This document shows positions 22,200 through 33,604 of a stretch of 64,000 nt of DNA, piece by piece. The DNA is taken from the NCBI GenBank assembly GCA_010093515.1, contig MU001682.1, positions 441,997 through 505,996 of the forward strand. Direction: 5' to 3'. How positions within the stretch are numbered: position 1 is the first letter of the stretch; every line of letters starts with the position of its first letter. The position numbers were made by a program, and so were the translations under genes. Under the pieces are notes generated by a model. The model saw only the letters and a program-made list of their open reading frames with translations. It did no database searches and was not told the origin of the DNA. Source of the stretch: Lineolata rhizophorae. Its lineage: Eukaryota > Ascomycota > Dothideomycetes > Lineolatales > Lineolataceae.

Positions 22200-23018
22200 T
22201 TACTGAAGGAGCTCGGCCGGTATTTGAAACGTCGTATCGATCTTCGTCATATTTCCCACGAGGTCATCAAGGCTCGTTTTGGGAACGTCACTTCCTCCTG
22301 GTGTGTCAGGCTTTGGGGCCGTGTCGATTTCTATAGTGACCTGGAAAGAGCGTTAGCACCTTACCAACTATTGGGGAGGTTGGCCGACTGGATTGGGGTT
22401 TGTGTACCGCACTATCTTCGCAGCGGTAGTCTACACCTACCGGACCGTCATTTACCAAGGCTACATCCATCATCGCTTGGAATACTCCGTCCTTAACTTT
22501 CTCCGGTCCGTACAACTGCTGTACTGTGCCGAAGAAGCGCTTATATAGCTCAAACGCCTTTTCTCCGCTTGCCGAGTTGTGGAAATCAGGCTTGTTGCCC
22601 TTTTTTGTTGAAGCAAGGAGTGTGAATTGTGACACTATAAATGGTCAACTTCTGATCCGCATGGCTTTGACGGGACTGCTTACCGCAAAGTACCTCGCCG
22701 CCGACATCTTGAACGGTTCGCTTCCACTGCCGGCATATGTCAGCATATCAAAATCACACAAGTAACGGTCCAGACTTACTCGGCCGCCATTTTCGTCATC
22801 CCAGATCTTGAACTTAAGAACTTTCGAAGCCATAGATTCCGCATCCTTTTCCGAGTCTTCTTTGGCCACAGCGGTAAATACCAGTATGCCTTTCCCAATG
22901 CTTGATATTAAAGATCCATCAACAGTGACTGAAGCGGACTTTACCCGCTGGAGGACAGCTAAAGTTTTGTAAGCATGACTGAGGCGGCCGAATTAGGAGC
23001 ACAGCAGCTACCTTTCAT
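22200..23018 (-). CDS. D-aminoacyl-tRNA deacylase (DTD)
   Basis: DTD removes D-amino acids wrongly attached to tRNA, in the cytosol. Five exons (23012-23018, 22780-22958, 22684-22726, 22441-22634, 22200-22340) encode 187 residues. The first coding exon has only seven bases, ATG AAA G, completing MKAVLQRVKSASVTVDG after the 53-base intron. Active-site motifs are VSQFTLLAS, restored across the junction at 22684/22634, and NDGPVTIEID across the last junction. Both are the family's signature. A tail of about 40 residues beyond the catalytic core (PDTPGGSDVPKTSLDDLVGN) is a fungal extension. The start rests on the fact that DTD proteins almost always open MK-A/V. Confidence 0.9.
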
Positions 23019-23608
23019 AATTGCAACTAGTGCGATCGTCGCACGAAGCTCCGTTTAGAAGTCTTTTGTCTATTATCTAGATAGTGACCACCAAAGCACG
23101 GTAAGGAGGTATATAGACGAGTGCCTGGAAAAATATACAGCCCCGGCTGGTCTTGGCTGGGTTAAACACTTCTTGCCGTAAAGCGTTCACGGGGTTCGCA
23201 AGGTCGTCACAGAACGCGTCAACTGATGGTCTGCACTAGAGCACAGGCGATCACGTGCAAAGAGCGCGAAGCGATTGGTGCCTACAGGCAACCAACTCTC
23301 CATGTCTCCCATGTATCGTTTGTACTAGTGTCCACGCACTGCCTGTATTCAGCAACCACAACCGCATCAGACTTGACGACATACTGCCACAGTCCACCCA
23401 AGCGGTGGTCCGGCGCAAAAGTTGCGTCGACTAATATACCTGACTGCAACGAACTCTAGGTGTGTAGGGTTGCATCTCCGTCTATTATTTCGATCTTATA
23501 TAACCGGAAAGAGACTCACCGTACGTTTAGTCCGTCATTGGGGTAGCTGAATGCACGCAGACGTTTACTACTGAGATTTTAGCGCCTCGGTCTATGCTAT
23601 GCACTATA
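23019..23608. promoter_or_regulatory. divergent promoter region of DTD and DPH7 genes
   Basis: 590 bases between two divergent start codons. Small open frames here look non-coding. Confidence 0.5.
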
Positions 23609-24868
23609 ATGGCTGCAATAGCATCACTCCAGTCTCTGACTCTAGATCTCCCACCAAGCTGTGTTGAATTTGATCCTTTCCACCCTGAATTGTTTGTCGT
23701 GGGCACGTATCATCTGGAGCCATCAAAGAATGTGGACGAGGCCAACGACAAAGTCGAAGAAGGTTCTTCCCAAACGCGCAGAGGGAGTATTAGCTTGTTT
23801 CGACTTAACCGAAATGAAATGTACGCCTCTACCAATGTTCCAACTATGTCAGACTATTGTGCATTCCGTCACGCATGCTGTTTGATCGCATTCTTAAAGT
23901 CTTATAATATGCTAAGTGCTAATAGTTCCGTCCTTCAAACCGTTCCGACACCATCGGCGATTTTGGATCTCCATTTTTCTCCGCACAAAGCAGAGCGGGG
24001 TTTCATGATGGCCGTGACTTCGACAGGGTCGTTGATGACATTTAAAGTTAGTAGCGGAAGCGGAACCACTCCACGCCTCGACCACATCCAGAGCTATCAA
24101 CTCTATTCTCCCAACGTTCTAATACTCTCATTTGCGTTCCATCCGCAATATTCGGGACTCATCGGCATGTCACTATCGACCGGGCAAATCTGTTTGTGCG
24201 ACCGCTTCTGCGATGCCAGCCAGGAAATGCGTCCGGAAGCTTCGGACTGGAATCAGCCAATGGAGATCACGGCTCACGATCTCGAAGCGTGGACAATTGC
24301 ATTCTCGCCGAGTGGAGACGTGTTCTCCGGCGGCGATGATTCAGCGTTAAAGCTGTGCCGTATAGCCCAAGGATCGCCACCGCCCGCGGACCGTCTAGTT
24401 GAGACCAGCGCGTCCTCCAAGTATACGTACCAGGCCTCTTGGACAGATCATAAGATCCATAGTGCCGGGGTCACAACGATTCTCCCCTTGGGAGATGACA
24501 TGGTGGTCACAGGAAGCTACGACGAGTACTTGAGGCTCTTGAAAGTGCCGGCCTATGGCAGGCGAGAGGTGCTAGCGGAAGCGTGCCTAGGCGGCGGGGT
24601 TTGGCGCTTGAGGCTGGCAGAGACATGCATGCAAATGTGTTCACCTGATGAGTACGTGCTGCTTGCGAGCTGTATGCACGCCGGGGCCAGGATTGTGAAG
24701 CTGGCCAGATCTTCCTCTAGAGGATGGACAGTTGAAGTTCTCGCGACATTTGAGGAACATAGGAGCATGAATTACGGCAGTGACACTCAAGCAAGCACTG
24801 AGTCTTCAGGGCGGGTAATTTCGTGCAGTTTCTACGATAAACTGCTGTGCCTCTGGCAGTACATGTGA
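23609..24868 (+). CDS. DPH7: diphthine methyl ester esterase, WD40 protein Dph7
   Basis: Dph7 is a WD40 propeller that demethylates diphthine methyl ester, the step before amidation to diphthamide on elongation factor 2. The model has exons 23609-23820 and 23926-24868 (384 residues). The 105-base intron has a GTACGC donor, a TGCTAA branch-like site and an AATAG acceptor. Splicing gives RLNRNEISVLQTVPTPSAILD, as in the family; its length is a multiple of three and it has no stop, so the unspliced frame is also open. Other signatures are SCVEFDPFHPELFVVGTY, AFSPSGDVFSGGDDSALKL, VVTGSYDEYLRLL and LLASCMHAGARIVKL. A farther ATG at 23594 is possible. Confidence 0.9.
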   Translation: MAAIASLQSLTLDLPPSCVEFDPFHPELFVVGTYHLEPSKNVDEANDKVEEGSSQTRRGSISLFRLNRNEMYASTNVPTMSDYCAFRHACCLIAFLKSYNMLSANSSVLQTVPTPSAILDLHFSPHKAERGFMMAVTSTGSLMTFKVSSGSGTTPRLDHIQSYQLYSPNVLILSFAFHPQYSGLIGMSLSTGQICLCDRFCDASQEMRPEASDWNQPMEITAHDLEAWTIAFSPSGDVFSGGDDSALKLCRIAQGSPPPADRLVETSASSKYTYQASWTDHKIHSAGVTTILPLGDDMVVTGSYDEYLRLLKVPAYGRREVLAEACLGGGVWRLRLAETCMQMCSPDEYVLLASCMHAGARIVKLARSSSRGWTVEVLATFEEHRSMNYGSDTQASTESSGRVISCSFYDKLLCLWQYM

Positions 24869-25533
24869 CAATGGGAGGCCTCGGCGATAATTGCAGAATG
24901 CAAGGCGGGACGGAGCGGAAGGTACATCATTCCTGAAACGGTCACCGAACTTGAGGCTGAAGTCTGTTAGAGGAGAGGTAAGCCCGCACGCCACGCTAAA
25001 AATACGAAGCGGTCATCATAGCGCATTCAATGACCAGGAAGGGTGCGATTAGCAGACTTTGATAAAGGCGGGTAATGCCAAATGAGGCTCGAAAGTCCGA
25101 TATTATTCAGGTTAGGTTCAAGCGATATCGGCACGATTGGTGGGCGCTGGCGAGCAAAGCTACGCCTTGCCAAGACAGGCTGGAGCCTATTGGTCCAAAA
25201 GAGCCTCATCGGCTTTCGGTTACCTGACTGCGACCGGGGCCATTTCAAAGTTTATGTACGACCCAGCATGTATCTCTACCCCCCCCCCCCCGTCAGTACA
25301 CGTGTTGGGCTGCCGTACAGCCCGGCCATCCCCAGTTGAGCCGCATGTCCAACTACTTTTGTAAGCCTTCTGCATCTTCTCCCCTTTCCTGGGTATGGCA
25401 TGGCCGAAGCTAGCATCTCTTCCTTTTTGCCGTTTACTTCTTAGCTTTCGCCCCCTTAGCCGATTTATTACCGCTCTCCCATCTCTCCCCCCCTCTCACA
25501 CACACTGTCGCCTTTCCGGTTGACAGGTTTTCG
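24869..25533. other. intergenic, 665 bases, with a 13-C run
   Basis: Between DPH7 and the F-box gene (both plus), so mostly the F-box promoter. A run of 13 C occupies 25279-25291. No gene recognised. Confidence 0.5.
25279..25291. repeat. poly-C tract, 13 bases
   Basis: Uninterrupted C homopolymer about 240 bases upstream of the F-box start codon. Confidence 0.9.
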
Positions 25534-27370
25534 ATGAGTTTGGATCGCCTTAATTTCGATGTGCTGTACCATGTGGCATCATATTTGGATCTTTCAAGCG
25601 TGTTCAATTTGGGTCTCACCTGCAAGCAACTGTACTCTCTGTTGGATGAGAGTACCCTCTGCCGCCGTACTATGGAGGTAAACCCCCGCGTGTGGCATTG
25701 CTTACCCTGTACAGATCCCGGCAATAGCATTGGTACAGACTGCTGAAACCCTCCTATAGAAACACGCGCCATTCTCAAAAGAGGCTACTCTTGCCCGGTT
25801 GGGTAAGGTCACTTACCAGGTAGCGCTGAGGAACATATATGCTCGACGACATGCATTTGCGAGTGCAATTCCGTACTTTGCCAAAGTCATTGGTCGAGGT
25901 TCTTCCATATGTTACAGGGATAGTGTGCTGTGCTTTCTTTCAGGGCAAATAATCCACGCACATCACCTTCTCGCAGGCGTCGTCACTGGATTTGATATAA
26001 CAAGAGTCCTTGCGGATGTCGGGCTGGTAGAAGACGTCAGCCAATCTACTTTGAAGTTCAACCTACTTAACTATAACGACGGCGTCCTCGCCGTGCATAT
26101 TAAAGGCAAGCCACAAGTAGGAGGCCAAGGGGGTCTGATCCTTGCTATCAAAGTCGACCAGCCCCGCGGCGAAGAACGTCCAAAGGTATTAAAAGCCATT
26201 CGGATAGAATCCAGCAGCAAACTATTCGTCAGACACACGGAAACGTGTCTCATTTACGGAACTCATTCTGGTATGGGAGAGCACGGCCATCACGAATGGG
26301 AAATTCGCACCGTTTTGCTTGAAGGGGAATTGGTGGAAGATGAAGAGCCTCGCCCAATCCAGCTCGATGACTTCGTCGGGTCCGACATCGGATCGACATC
26401 GGCGTTCGATATCCACGACGGCTACTTTTATGCGCTTTCCAACCTGACCTCTTTCGACGTGCAGGAAGTCGACTGGACATCGTTTTATCATTGCATTCGC
26501 TTCCCAATCGGGCAGCCGCAAAGGGCCTGTGTGGAGAAAAACAAGCAGATTTATCGACGCCAGCATGCTGAGGGGCCCATCAATGATGCGTGGACGGAGC
26601 TGAGTCTCCAGGTGGACGAAGCAACGAATGAATTCGTCATTGTGGAAGCGCGCAGGGAATGGCTCAATGGCGAGAGCACTCAACACCGGTCCTTTTACAT
26701 GACTAAGATCTGGTTCGGCCCGCAAGAACCGCTGATGCTGCCTCCTGATGACATCCTTGTCCGCGTCGTCGGTAGCGACGCAGATGCCCACTACGCTCCT
26801 ACTCAGCCACGACATATGTGGCAAGTACACAGAGAAGTACTGAAAAGCGACACTCGCACGTTCATCTTCTCTCGCACAAAGCTTCGGGCGTACAACCTCT
26901 CGGCGACAACATTCTTGGACCTAGTAGAAGATAGCAATTGTTGCCCGCTCAGCCCGGGTTATTGCTTTCGTATTCGAGTTGGCGCGCGAAGGCTTGCGCC
27001 CTGGGAACCTTCGCTAAAAGGGAAGGAGAAGGCAACAGAACGATTTGGAGAATTCACAGGGCTGAGGTCAGAATTTGTTCCTATTGAAGCTGGCCCCGAC
27101 AACAGGTTAACCACGGAGCCAATTCGCATGTGGCCTCCAATATCATCGGCCTTGAAGTTGTCAGAGGAAAAAGCCAAGTCACATGACGCCATGAATCCGC
27201 ACCTGGGGCAAGGGGGCCGATACAATAGCTCAGTCGAAGTTGTCGGAACCACGGATGAGAGAAACGTCGTCTTCTTGGCTCGGCCAAAAGGTGGCGATGA
27301 CGGGGAGGGTTCAATTGTGTTGATCAGCTTTGACCCCGCCTACCGGCAAGTACGAGAAGCTGGGAATTAG
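25534..27370 (+). CDS. F-box protein
   Basis: Two exons (25534-25677 and 25760-27370) give 584 residues; the 82-base intron (GTAAAC donor, TATAG acceptor) joins CRRTME to KHAPFSK in frame. Residues about 1-45 are an F-box (LNFDVLYHVASYLDLSSVFNLGLTCKQLYSLL), the motif that binds Skp1 in SCF ubiquitin ligases. The rest has no repeat I can name. Stretches such as LLNYNDGVLAVHIKGKP and FDIHDGYFYALSN look like beta-rich propeller-type segments and could recognise a substrate, but this is inference. A YFAKVIGRGSSICYRDS segment near 25890 might hide an extra small intron; the frame stays open without it. Confidence 0.75.
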
Positions 27371-27804
27371 CAACCTCCATCTTACTATCGCCCAACAATA
27401 TAACAAGGCGTTAGCCTCGCAAGAAAGGTTCGAAGAGGAAGGAAGGCTCTATAGATATTATAGATTAATTAAACAACAAGGTACCCGTTTATGCCACTCC
27501 GCTTTATATCTGTTGACAGGCGAGCTGCAACATACCTAGGTGCAGTATGCTACTTTTGAGCTCTATGAAAAAATCATTCTCAACATTTTGCAATCTAGGA
27601 CACAGATCGACGCAATGGGCCGATAAAGACTCGGCCCTAAAGAACAAAACACATCACAAATTATGTTATTTGCATTTAACTTTCCCATCTGCGAGCCCAA
27701 GATTTCTGGAGAACTTGCCAGTTTGCATAGGTAACTTACCGTGAATACATATACATACATACATACATATATATATAATAATTCGTTAGCTACTACCCCT
27801 CAAA
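27371..27804. other. convergent intergenic region
   Basis: 3' flanks of the F-box gene (plus) and the ACAD gene (minus). AT-rich, ending in an ATAC/TA microsatellite (27746-27778). No gene recognised. Confidence 0.5.
27746..27778. repeat. ATAC/TA microsatellite
   Basis: About five ATAC units running into TA dinucleotides, 27 bases past the stop codon of the minus-strand ACAD gene. Confidence 0.9.
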
Positions 27805-29353
27805 TTAAAGCCTCGCCTTTCCGGACACCCTGTTCAGCGCGAGTTTGTCCTTGAGCTCGATCCCGTTCGCCTTGGCGAGCTCCTTACTCCTCATCTCCTG
27901 CCAGGCCAGCTTCTGGCGGACGGCCGCGCCGCGCTTGTTCTCGTTGCGGCCCAGCTGCAGGATGTGAACCTCGTCCGGCCCGTCGACGATGCGCATGGTG
28001 CGGCCGACGGCGTACATCTGGGCCAGGGGCGTCTCCTGGGAGACGCCGGCGGCGCCGTAGGCCTGGACGGCGCGGTCGATGACGTCGAGGGCGACGGTGG
28101 GGACCAGCACCTTGGCCTGGGCGATCTCCTCGAGGGCCGCCTTGGCGTCCGACTCGTCGATCTTGATGGCGGCGTTGAGCACCACGAGGCGAGCCGCGTC
28201 GATCTCGATGCGCGAGCGCGCGACGCGCTCAAGCATGACGCCGTGCTCCGACAGGTGCTTGCCAAAGGGCTTCTTAGCCGGGTCATTGATGCGGGCGAGG
28301 AAGAGCTCGAGGGCTTTCTCGGCCTGCGTGGGTGATGAGTGGAGGCGCGATGAAAGACCCCGCAAGGGAGGAAAAAGGAACTGTTGTACTGACGGCACCA
28401 ATCGACCTCATAGCATGGTGAATGCGGCCAGGGCCCAGCCGGCCCTGAATGATCTCAAACCCTCGACCGGGGCCGAGCACCATGTTGCTGCCGGGGACGC
28501 GCACGTTGTCGAAGGAGATGTGGCCGTGGCCGTGAGGTGCGTCGTCGAAGCCATAGACGGACAGCATGCGGTGGATGGTGATGCCGGGGGTGTCGGCGGG
28601 CACGATGATCACGGACTGCTGGCGGTAGGGGTCGGCGTGACGCGGGTCCGACTTGCCCATGACGAGGTAGACCTTGCAGCGCGGGTCGCCGGCGCCGCTG
28701 CTCCACCACTTCTGGCCGTTGAGGACCCAGTCATCGCCGTCGCGGCGCATCTGGAGCTGGATGTTGGTGGCGTCGCTGGAGGCGACGTCGGGCTCGGTCA
28801 TCAGGAAGGCGGAGCGGACACGGCCGTCCAGCAGCGGGTCGAGCCACTGGCGCTTCTGAGCGCCGCTGCCGTACTTGGCCAGCACCTCCATGTTGCCCGT
28901 GTCGGGCGCGGCGCAGTTGGTCGCCTCGCTGGCCGTCCGGCTGCGGCCCAGGTGCTCGGCCATGAGGCCGTACTCGAGGTTGCTGAAGCCGGCGCCCTCG
29001 GAGAAGTGGTTGCGCGGCAGGAACATGTTCCACAGGCCCAGCTCGCGCGCCCTCCGCTTCAGCGCCTCCAGCACGGGCGGGTGCGCCGAGAAGCGCTCCT
29101 CGACCGTGGAGCCCAGCTGGGCCGCGTACACCGGGTCCGCGGGGATGCATTCTTCGTCGACGAACTTCTCGACCTGCGACGACGCCACACGGGGCGGTTA
29201 GCGGGCCGGCTCTGGGATCCCGTGGACGCGGGCTCTTCGCTCTTGCCGGCTTACCAGGTCCAGCGTCTCTTTGGCGCGCTCGCCGACAAAGGGGCGCGCG
29301 ACAACGGGGATCCTGGACGAGGCAGGGCCGGGCGTAGACGTGGAGGGCGCCAT
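27805..29353 (-). CDS. acyl-CoA dehydrogenase, ACAD10/11-like
   Basis: Three exons (29255-29353, 28394-29173, 27805-28323) encode 465 residues. The first intron (81 bases) has a GTAAGC donor; the second (70 bases) has a weaker GTCAGT donor, but the protein reads through as HHAMRSIGAAEKALELF, as expected. Family segments are LPRNHFSEGAGFSNLEYGL, FLMTEPDVASSDATNIQLQM, VLNGQKWWSSGAGDPRC and the C-terminal IVDGPDEVH. The last replaces the YEGT..IQ motif of classical acyl-CoA dehydrogenases and marks the ACAD10/11 branch, which acts on long or 4-hydroxy acyl-CoAs. No obvious presequence is seen; such fungal proteins are often cytosolic or peroxisomal. Codons are very GC-rich at third positions, unlike genes before 27 kb. 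Confidence 0.9.
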
Positions 29354-29762
29354 GGCCGGCGACTGCGGGAGACGTATAGCTGCGGGAGGCAGAGACAAAG
29401 CAGGCACGGGAGCAGCAATCAATCAATCACAAGACGTGGCCGGGCGAAGAGCCATGACGAGCCTGTGTAGTGCCCACGGGAGGGGAGCTCGCGACTATTT
29501 AGCGCGGTCGTAGCTTTGCCCCGGGAGCTTTGCCCCGGCAGGAGAAGGCGAGCCGAGGCTGCTCCGGGAGCCTCGAACCACGCCATTGGGCGCGCGCGGC
29601 GGCCGCAAGCAGCGATGCGGGGCAGTCGAGGCGACAGCCGGGAGCGCTGGAGCTCGCCGAGGCATCGCGTCGCGGCCAAGACGCGCTTCCATTGGCCTGC
29701 CCGACAACGCGCGAACGGCGCACGGCGCTTCACCCTCCTCGTAGACATCCCAGCCTCCACTC
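29354..29762. promoter_or_regulatory. divergent promoter region of ACAD and ATP10 genes
   Basis: 409 bases separate these divergent start codons; GC-rich, no supported gene. Confidence 0.55.
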
Positions 29763-30979
29763 ATGCTGAAGCCGGCGTCTCTGCCCTCCCTTCGGCTGCT
29801 GGCGCGGGCCTCGGCCCTGCCAGCGTCCCGCCCGTCTTGCCAGCTCCGCGCACTGCACGCGTCGCCGATTCTCCGCGCCGATCGCCAGCAGCAGCCGCCG
29901 CCGCCGCCGCCGCCGCCGCCGCAGCAGCAGCAGCAGCAGCAGCAGACACCCTCCACCGCAGCGAGGCCCGCTCCAGAAGCAGATTCCAAGGCGCCCGTGC
30001 GGCCAGCCCCGGGCGACCGAATCGGCAGCGGCTTCGTGCCTCAGCCGCTGGGTCGCCCGATTGGCTTCCCGGAGCCGCCGCGGCCGGGCGAGAACAGCGG
30101 CGTCGACACGCGCACGCTGCGCCAGCGCCGCGACGACTTCGTCGACTACGACAAGCACGTCGCGAAACGGAAGCGCCTGTGAGTCTTGCTCTCCCCATGG
30201 GGGCCGGTGCGTCCTCCCCGCCCGTCACTTGTTTGTCATGTCCGCGGTTGCTCACCTACTTGCTACTGGCCCCGAGGGCCGCGTTCAGAGCGAAAACCCT
30301 CTTCACGCCCTACTTCCGCTCCTTCACCAACATCGACCCCACCTACCGCGGCAAGACCTTCGTCGCCAACCCGCGCCTCTTCCGCTCCGACCTGGCCCTC
30401 TACTTCCCGAACCTGCAGGGCCTCACGCTCGCCGACGCCAGCGCCCCGCAGGACACGACGCCCGTGCTGTGCGGCCGTGTCTCCGTCGTGACCCTCTACT
30501 CGAGCCGATGGGGGGAGGAGCAGGCCCAGACGTGGGTGGACGGGCAACAAAACCCGCGTGTCGAGCAAGCGCTGCGGGAGGCGCCCGAGGGCGTCGCGCA
30601 AAAGGTTGACATCAACGTCGAGGAGAACCCGCTCAAGGCCGGGATTCTGAAGCTGTTCTTCTTCAACTTGCGCCGGCAGAGGCCGGTCGAGGAGCATGGC
30701 CGGTATTTTGTTGTGAGGAGAGGGGTGAGCCACTCCATCAGGGAGACGATCGGGCTAGTGAACGAAAAGGTGTGCTACGTCTACTTGCTGGACCGTAACT
30801 GCAAGATCCGCTGGGCAGGAAGCGGAGACGCCACCCCGGAAGAGAAGGAATCAATGGCGAAGGGCCTCCGAAAACTGATCTACGAAGCCCAAAGCCGAAA
30901 TGGTGCCGAAAGCGCGGAGCAAGTCCTAAAGGAAGACCTAGAAGGTCGGGCGGCGGCGGCGGCAGCGGCAACAAGCTAG
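29763..30979 (+). CDS. ATP10: mitochondrial ATP synthase assembly factor Atp10
   Basis: Atp10 chaperones subunit 6 (Atp6) into the Fo sector of ATP synthase at the inner membrane. Two exons (29763-30178 and 30289-30979) give 368 residues; the 110-base intron joins KRKR to LAKTLFTPYFRSF in frame. The presequence is Arg/Leu/Ser-rich (MLKPASLPSLRLLARASALP). It is followed by consecutive poly-Pro and poly-Gln tracts (residues about 45-62), encoded by pure CCG and CAG triplets, probably just after the mature N-terminus. The family core is YRGKTFVANPRLFRSDLALYFPN, VTLYSSRWGEEQ and CYVYLLDRNCKIRWAGSG. An Ala-rich tail ends the protein. Confidence 0.93.
29885..29945 (+). repeat. CCG/CAG trinucleotide tract in ATP10
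   Basis: Runs of CCG (Pro codons) directly followed by CAG (Gln codons), in frame in ATP10 exon 1. Such tracts expand and contract by slippage. Confidence 0.95.
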
Positions 30980-31188
30980 GAGAATGCAAGCGCGGGGCAC
31001 GCGTTTCTTCGAGCCTCTTGTGGCTCCTACTAGTCGGTTGATATGTATGATACTTGGATGCTCTTCAATTCTCACTGACCGCCCGGGCGCCTTGTATATA
31101 AAGAAAACTCTGTTCCATAAATGCCCACCCATGTAATATACATGTCTAAATTCGAACGGACTAGCAGGGATAAAACAAGACGACCTCG

Positions 31189-33377
31189 TCAGCTGGCTAG
31201 CCGCCATGCCTTCAGCGGCAGCGCCTGCAGTTTCTGCGCTGCGGGCTTGATGAAGCCCCAGAACGTAAGTATACCAATGATGATGCAGAGCACGTTGACA
31301 ATGTAGTAGCCATCGACGGCGATGTCGCATGTACCATCGCCCTCCTTGCATCGATGCTTGTCGGCTTCAATGACGCAGGAGAAAGGTTCCGTGACTAGGT
31401 CGCCCTTTAGGTCTGCGGGCGGGCTGGTTGGAGGCACACAGGTAGCCTGCGTGAACATATCCACAAACTTCAGGATGAAGAACTTGGGGAAAGTGCCGCC
31501 CAGATTGGAAACTCTACAGCATGTTAGTCCTGCATGAACTCGGGGCACCAAGAATGACTTACGTCGCCAACAAAGTCATGTACGTCCCACCGATCACGGG
31601 ATCCGCGATTTTCGCGTGGAACGCCGAGATGGCAACGAACATGATAGTCCCTGCAGAAACTGAGAAAACATGTTCGCAAATAACCGTGAGGAGGTACCAG
31701 GTAGTCACTCCCTCCTTAGGGAACATCATAACCACTGCCTGAGCGAACATGGCTGCCACCAGCCTTGCCACAAATGCCCAACTCCACAGCTGCATGGGAG
31801 GGTATTGTGACGACCATTTGCCACCATAATACCCCAGACCGAGTTCGAAGGGAAAATCGATAAGAACGGTCAGTGCAAGGTCTTCTTGACTAAAGCCCTT
31901 GTCCAGCAGCTTCAAGCTTGTGACGGCGTCGTTGGCTTGGAAACCAATCTTAGCGATGAGATGGATGATGATGAAAGTTTGGATGTTTTTCAGCTTGAGG
32001 ATCCCGCCCATGACCTTGTACACGTCCCAAATTCCGTCAGTGTTCTTGGTGCGCTCCTCACGCTTCATAACCGCCAACCCAACCGTCACAACGAGGTAGG
32101 CCCAACCCCAAAAGGTAAGATAACCGCCCAGGGTCATGATGCCATAATCCTTCGGCTCCGTCCGGAACCAGCGGTTGGCGAAGTCTGGCGAGTTGAAGGC
32201 AAGGAAAACGGTGTACGACAAGAACTGGCCTGCCGTGAGACCGACCGTCTGAGCGGTCGAGGCGTAGGCTAGGTTTTCGCTAGAAAGGAGCGTAAGCGCC
32301 CATCCTAGATGTAAGTTAGCAACCGCAACGCCCCGTCGGTCCCTCACATGGCGATAGCATACCATCCACCGCAATATCCTGCGTGGCGCACATGAACACC
32401 AAGAAGAACCACCACCAGGTGAACCCCCAGACGCCCGCCCCGCCATTCGCTCCTGCGTCTTTCATCATCTGTTCCACCTGCCCTCCCAGCCATATCATGC
32501 CAAACCCAGACAGAGTCTGGATGGGGATAATCCAGCTCTTCCGCCGTCCCAGCTTGGGGTTCCACACGGCATCGACAATGGGACTCCAGAGCAATTTCAA
32601 AGAGTACGGATACGAGGCTAGCGAGAAGACGCCTATCTGACCGTACGACAGGTAAGACTTCAGCAAGAACGGCACGGAGCCACTCGCCAACCCCATCGGA
32701 ATGCCCTGGAGAAAGTAGAGCAGCACCAGCACGAGGAAGTTTCGCTGGTCTTTCTTGGGGAGCTCCCGGAAGCCCTTGGACGAGGCATCCGGGTCGTGCG
32801 TCATGGCGTTGGGTAGCGGGTCGTTGAGCGAGAAGCTGTCCCGGCTCATGAGCTCGGTGGCCTGGTCGGCCGAGGAAGAGATGCTATCGAGGGAGGCATG
32901 CTTGCGGCGGTGCGTCTCGAGGTTCATGGCGCCGGCGGCAGCCTCGGCGCCGGTACCGCCGCCGGCGGCGGGCTGCCCGTTCTGGTGGTGCTGGCTGGGC
33001 CCGGCGACGTCAGACAGGCCGGCTTGGCCGGACGCTCCGCGTGGGTTGGGCGACCGGCCGCTCTTCCGGCCCATGGATGGAGCTTCTTCCTCAGCGCCGG
33101 GGCCGGCTCCGGCGCCGTCGTCGTCGGTCGAGTCTGCGTCGTCGGCGAGCAGGCGGGCCCGTTGGGGGTCGCGGGAGGGCTCGCGGCGGCGCGCGGCGCG
33201 CGAAACGGGAAGGTCGTCGAGCTCGGTGCCGAGCTGGGCCTCGAGGGCGCGTTGCTCGAGGACGTGCTGCTGGTGAAGGCGCGCCTGGAGCAGCGTGGGC
33301 GGCGGGCGGGGCGAGCTATCGGGGGGCGGAGGGAGAGGATACGGAGGAGCGGGCGGGCTCGGGGAGGACGAAGGCAT
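31189..33377 (-). CDS. acetyl-CoA transporter (SLC33A1/AT-1 family)
   Basis: A multi-pass major-facilitator-type carrier that moves acetyl-CoA into the ER/secretory lumen in animals. Three exons (32363-33377, 31563-32304, 31189-31513) give 693 residues; introns 58 and 49 bases. The first 210 or so residues are disordered, Pro/Ser/Ala-rich. The transporter core starts at LPKKDQRNFLVLVLLYFLQG. Family signatures are IPMGLASGSVPFLLK, CATQDIAVDGWALTLLSSEN, restored across the first junction, YASTAQTVGLTAGQF and GGTYMTLLAT. About 10-12 hydrophobic helices can be counted, the last near ILTFWGFIKPAAQKL. An ATG at 33554 would lengthen the disordered head. It is divergent from SEN15 with only 227 bases between start codons. 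Confidence 0.92.
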
Positions 33378-33604
33378 CCATGTGGGGAGGGCGGGCCCTC
33401 GACGGTTGGCCGTGAGTGGATGGCGAGGGCGTGGCGACGGTTCGGGATACGTGTTGTGAACGGCGTCGCGCCTGCCCCTTGCGTGTGCACGGCCAAGTCT
33501 TCGCCCGGCGCTCTCGGCCTCCCCACCGCGGCCTCCCCACCGCGGCCTTCCCACCGCGACCTCCCCCCCTCGCCCTCGTCGCCAGCGCCATCGTCGCCTG
33601 CGTC

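Noticed and set aside
28079-29470. 463-codon plus-strand open frame
   Set aside because: It is antisense to the ACAD10/11-like gene. GC-rich codons suppress stops on the other strand; its translation is Val/Ala/Gly/His-rich with no domain.
29516-30288. Upstream extension of the ATP10 exon 2 frame
   Set aside because: The frame happens to be open through the intron and across exon 1 in the wrong frame. The true N-terminus is in exon 1, whose frame gives the presequence.
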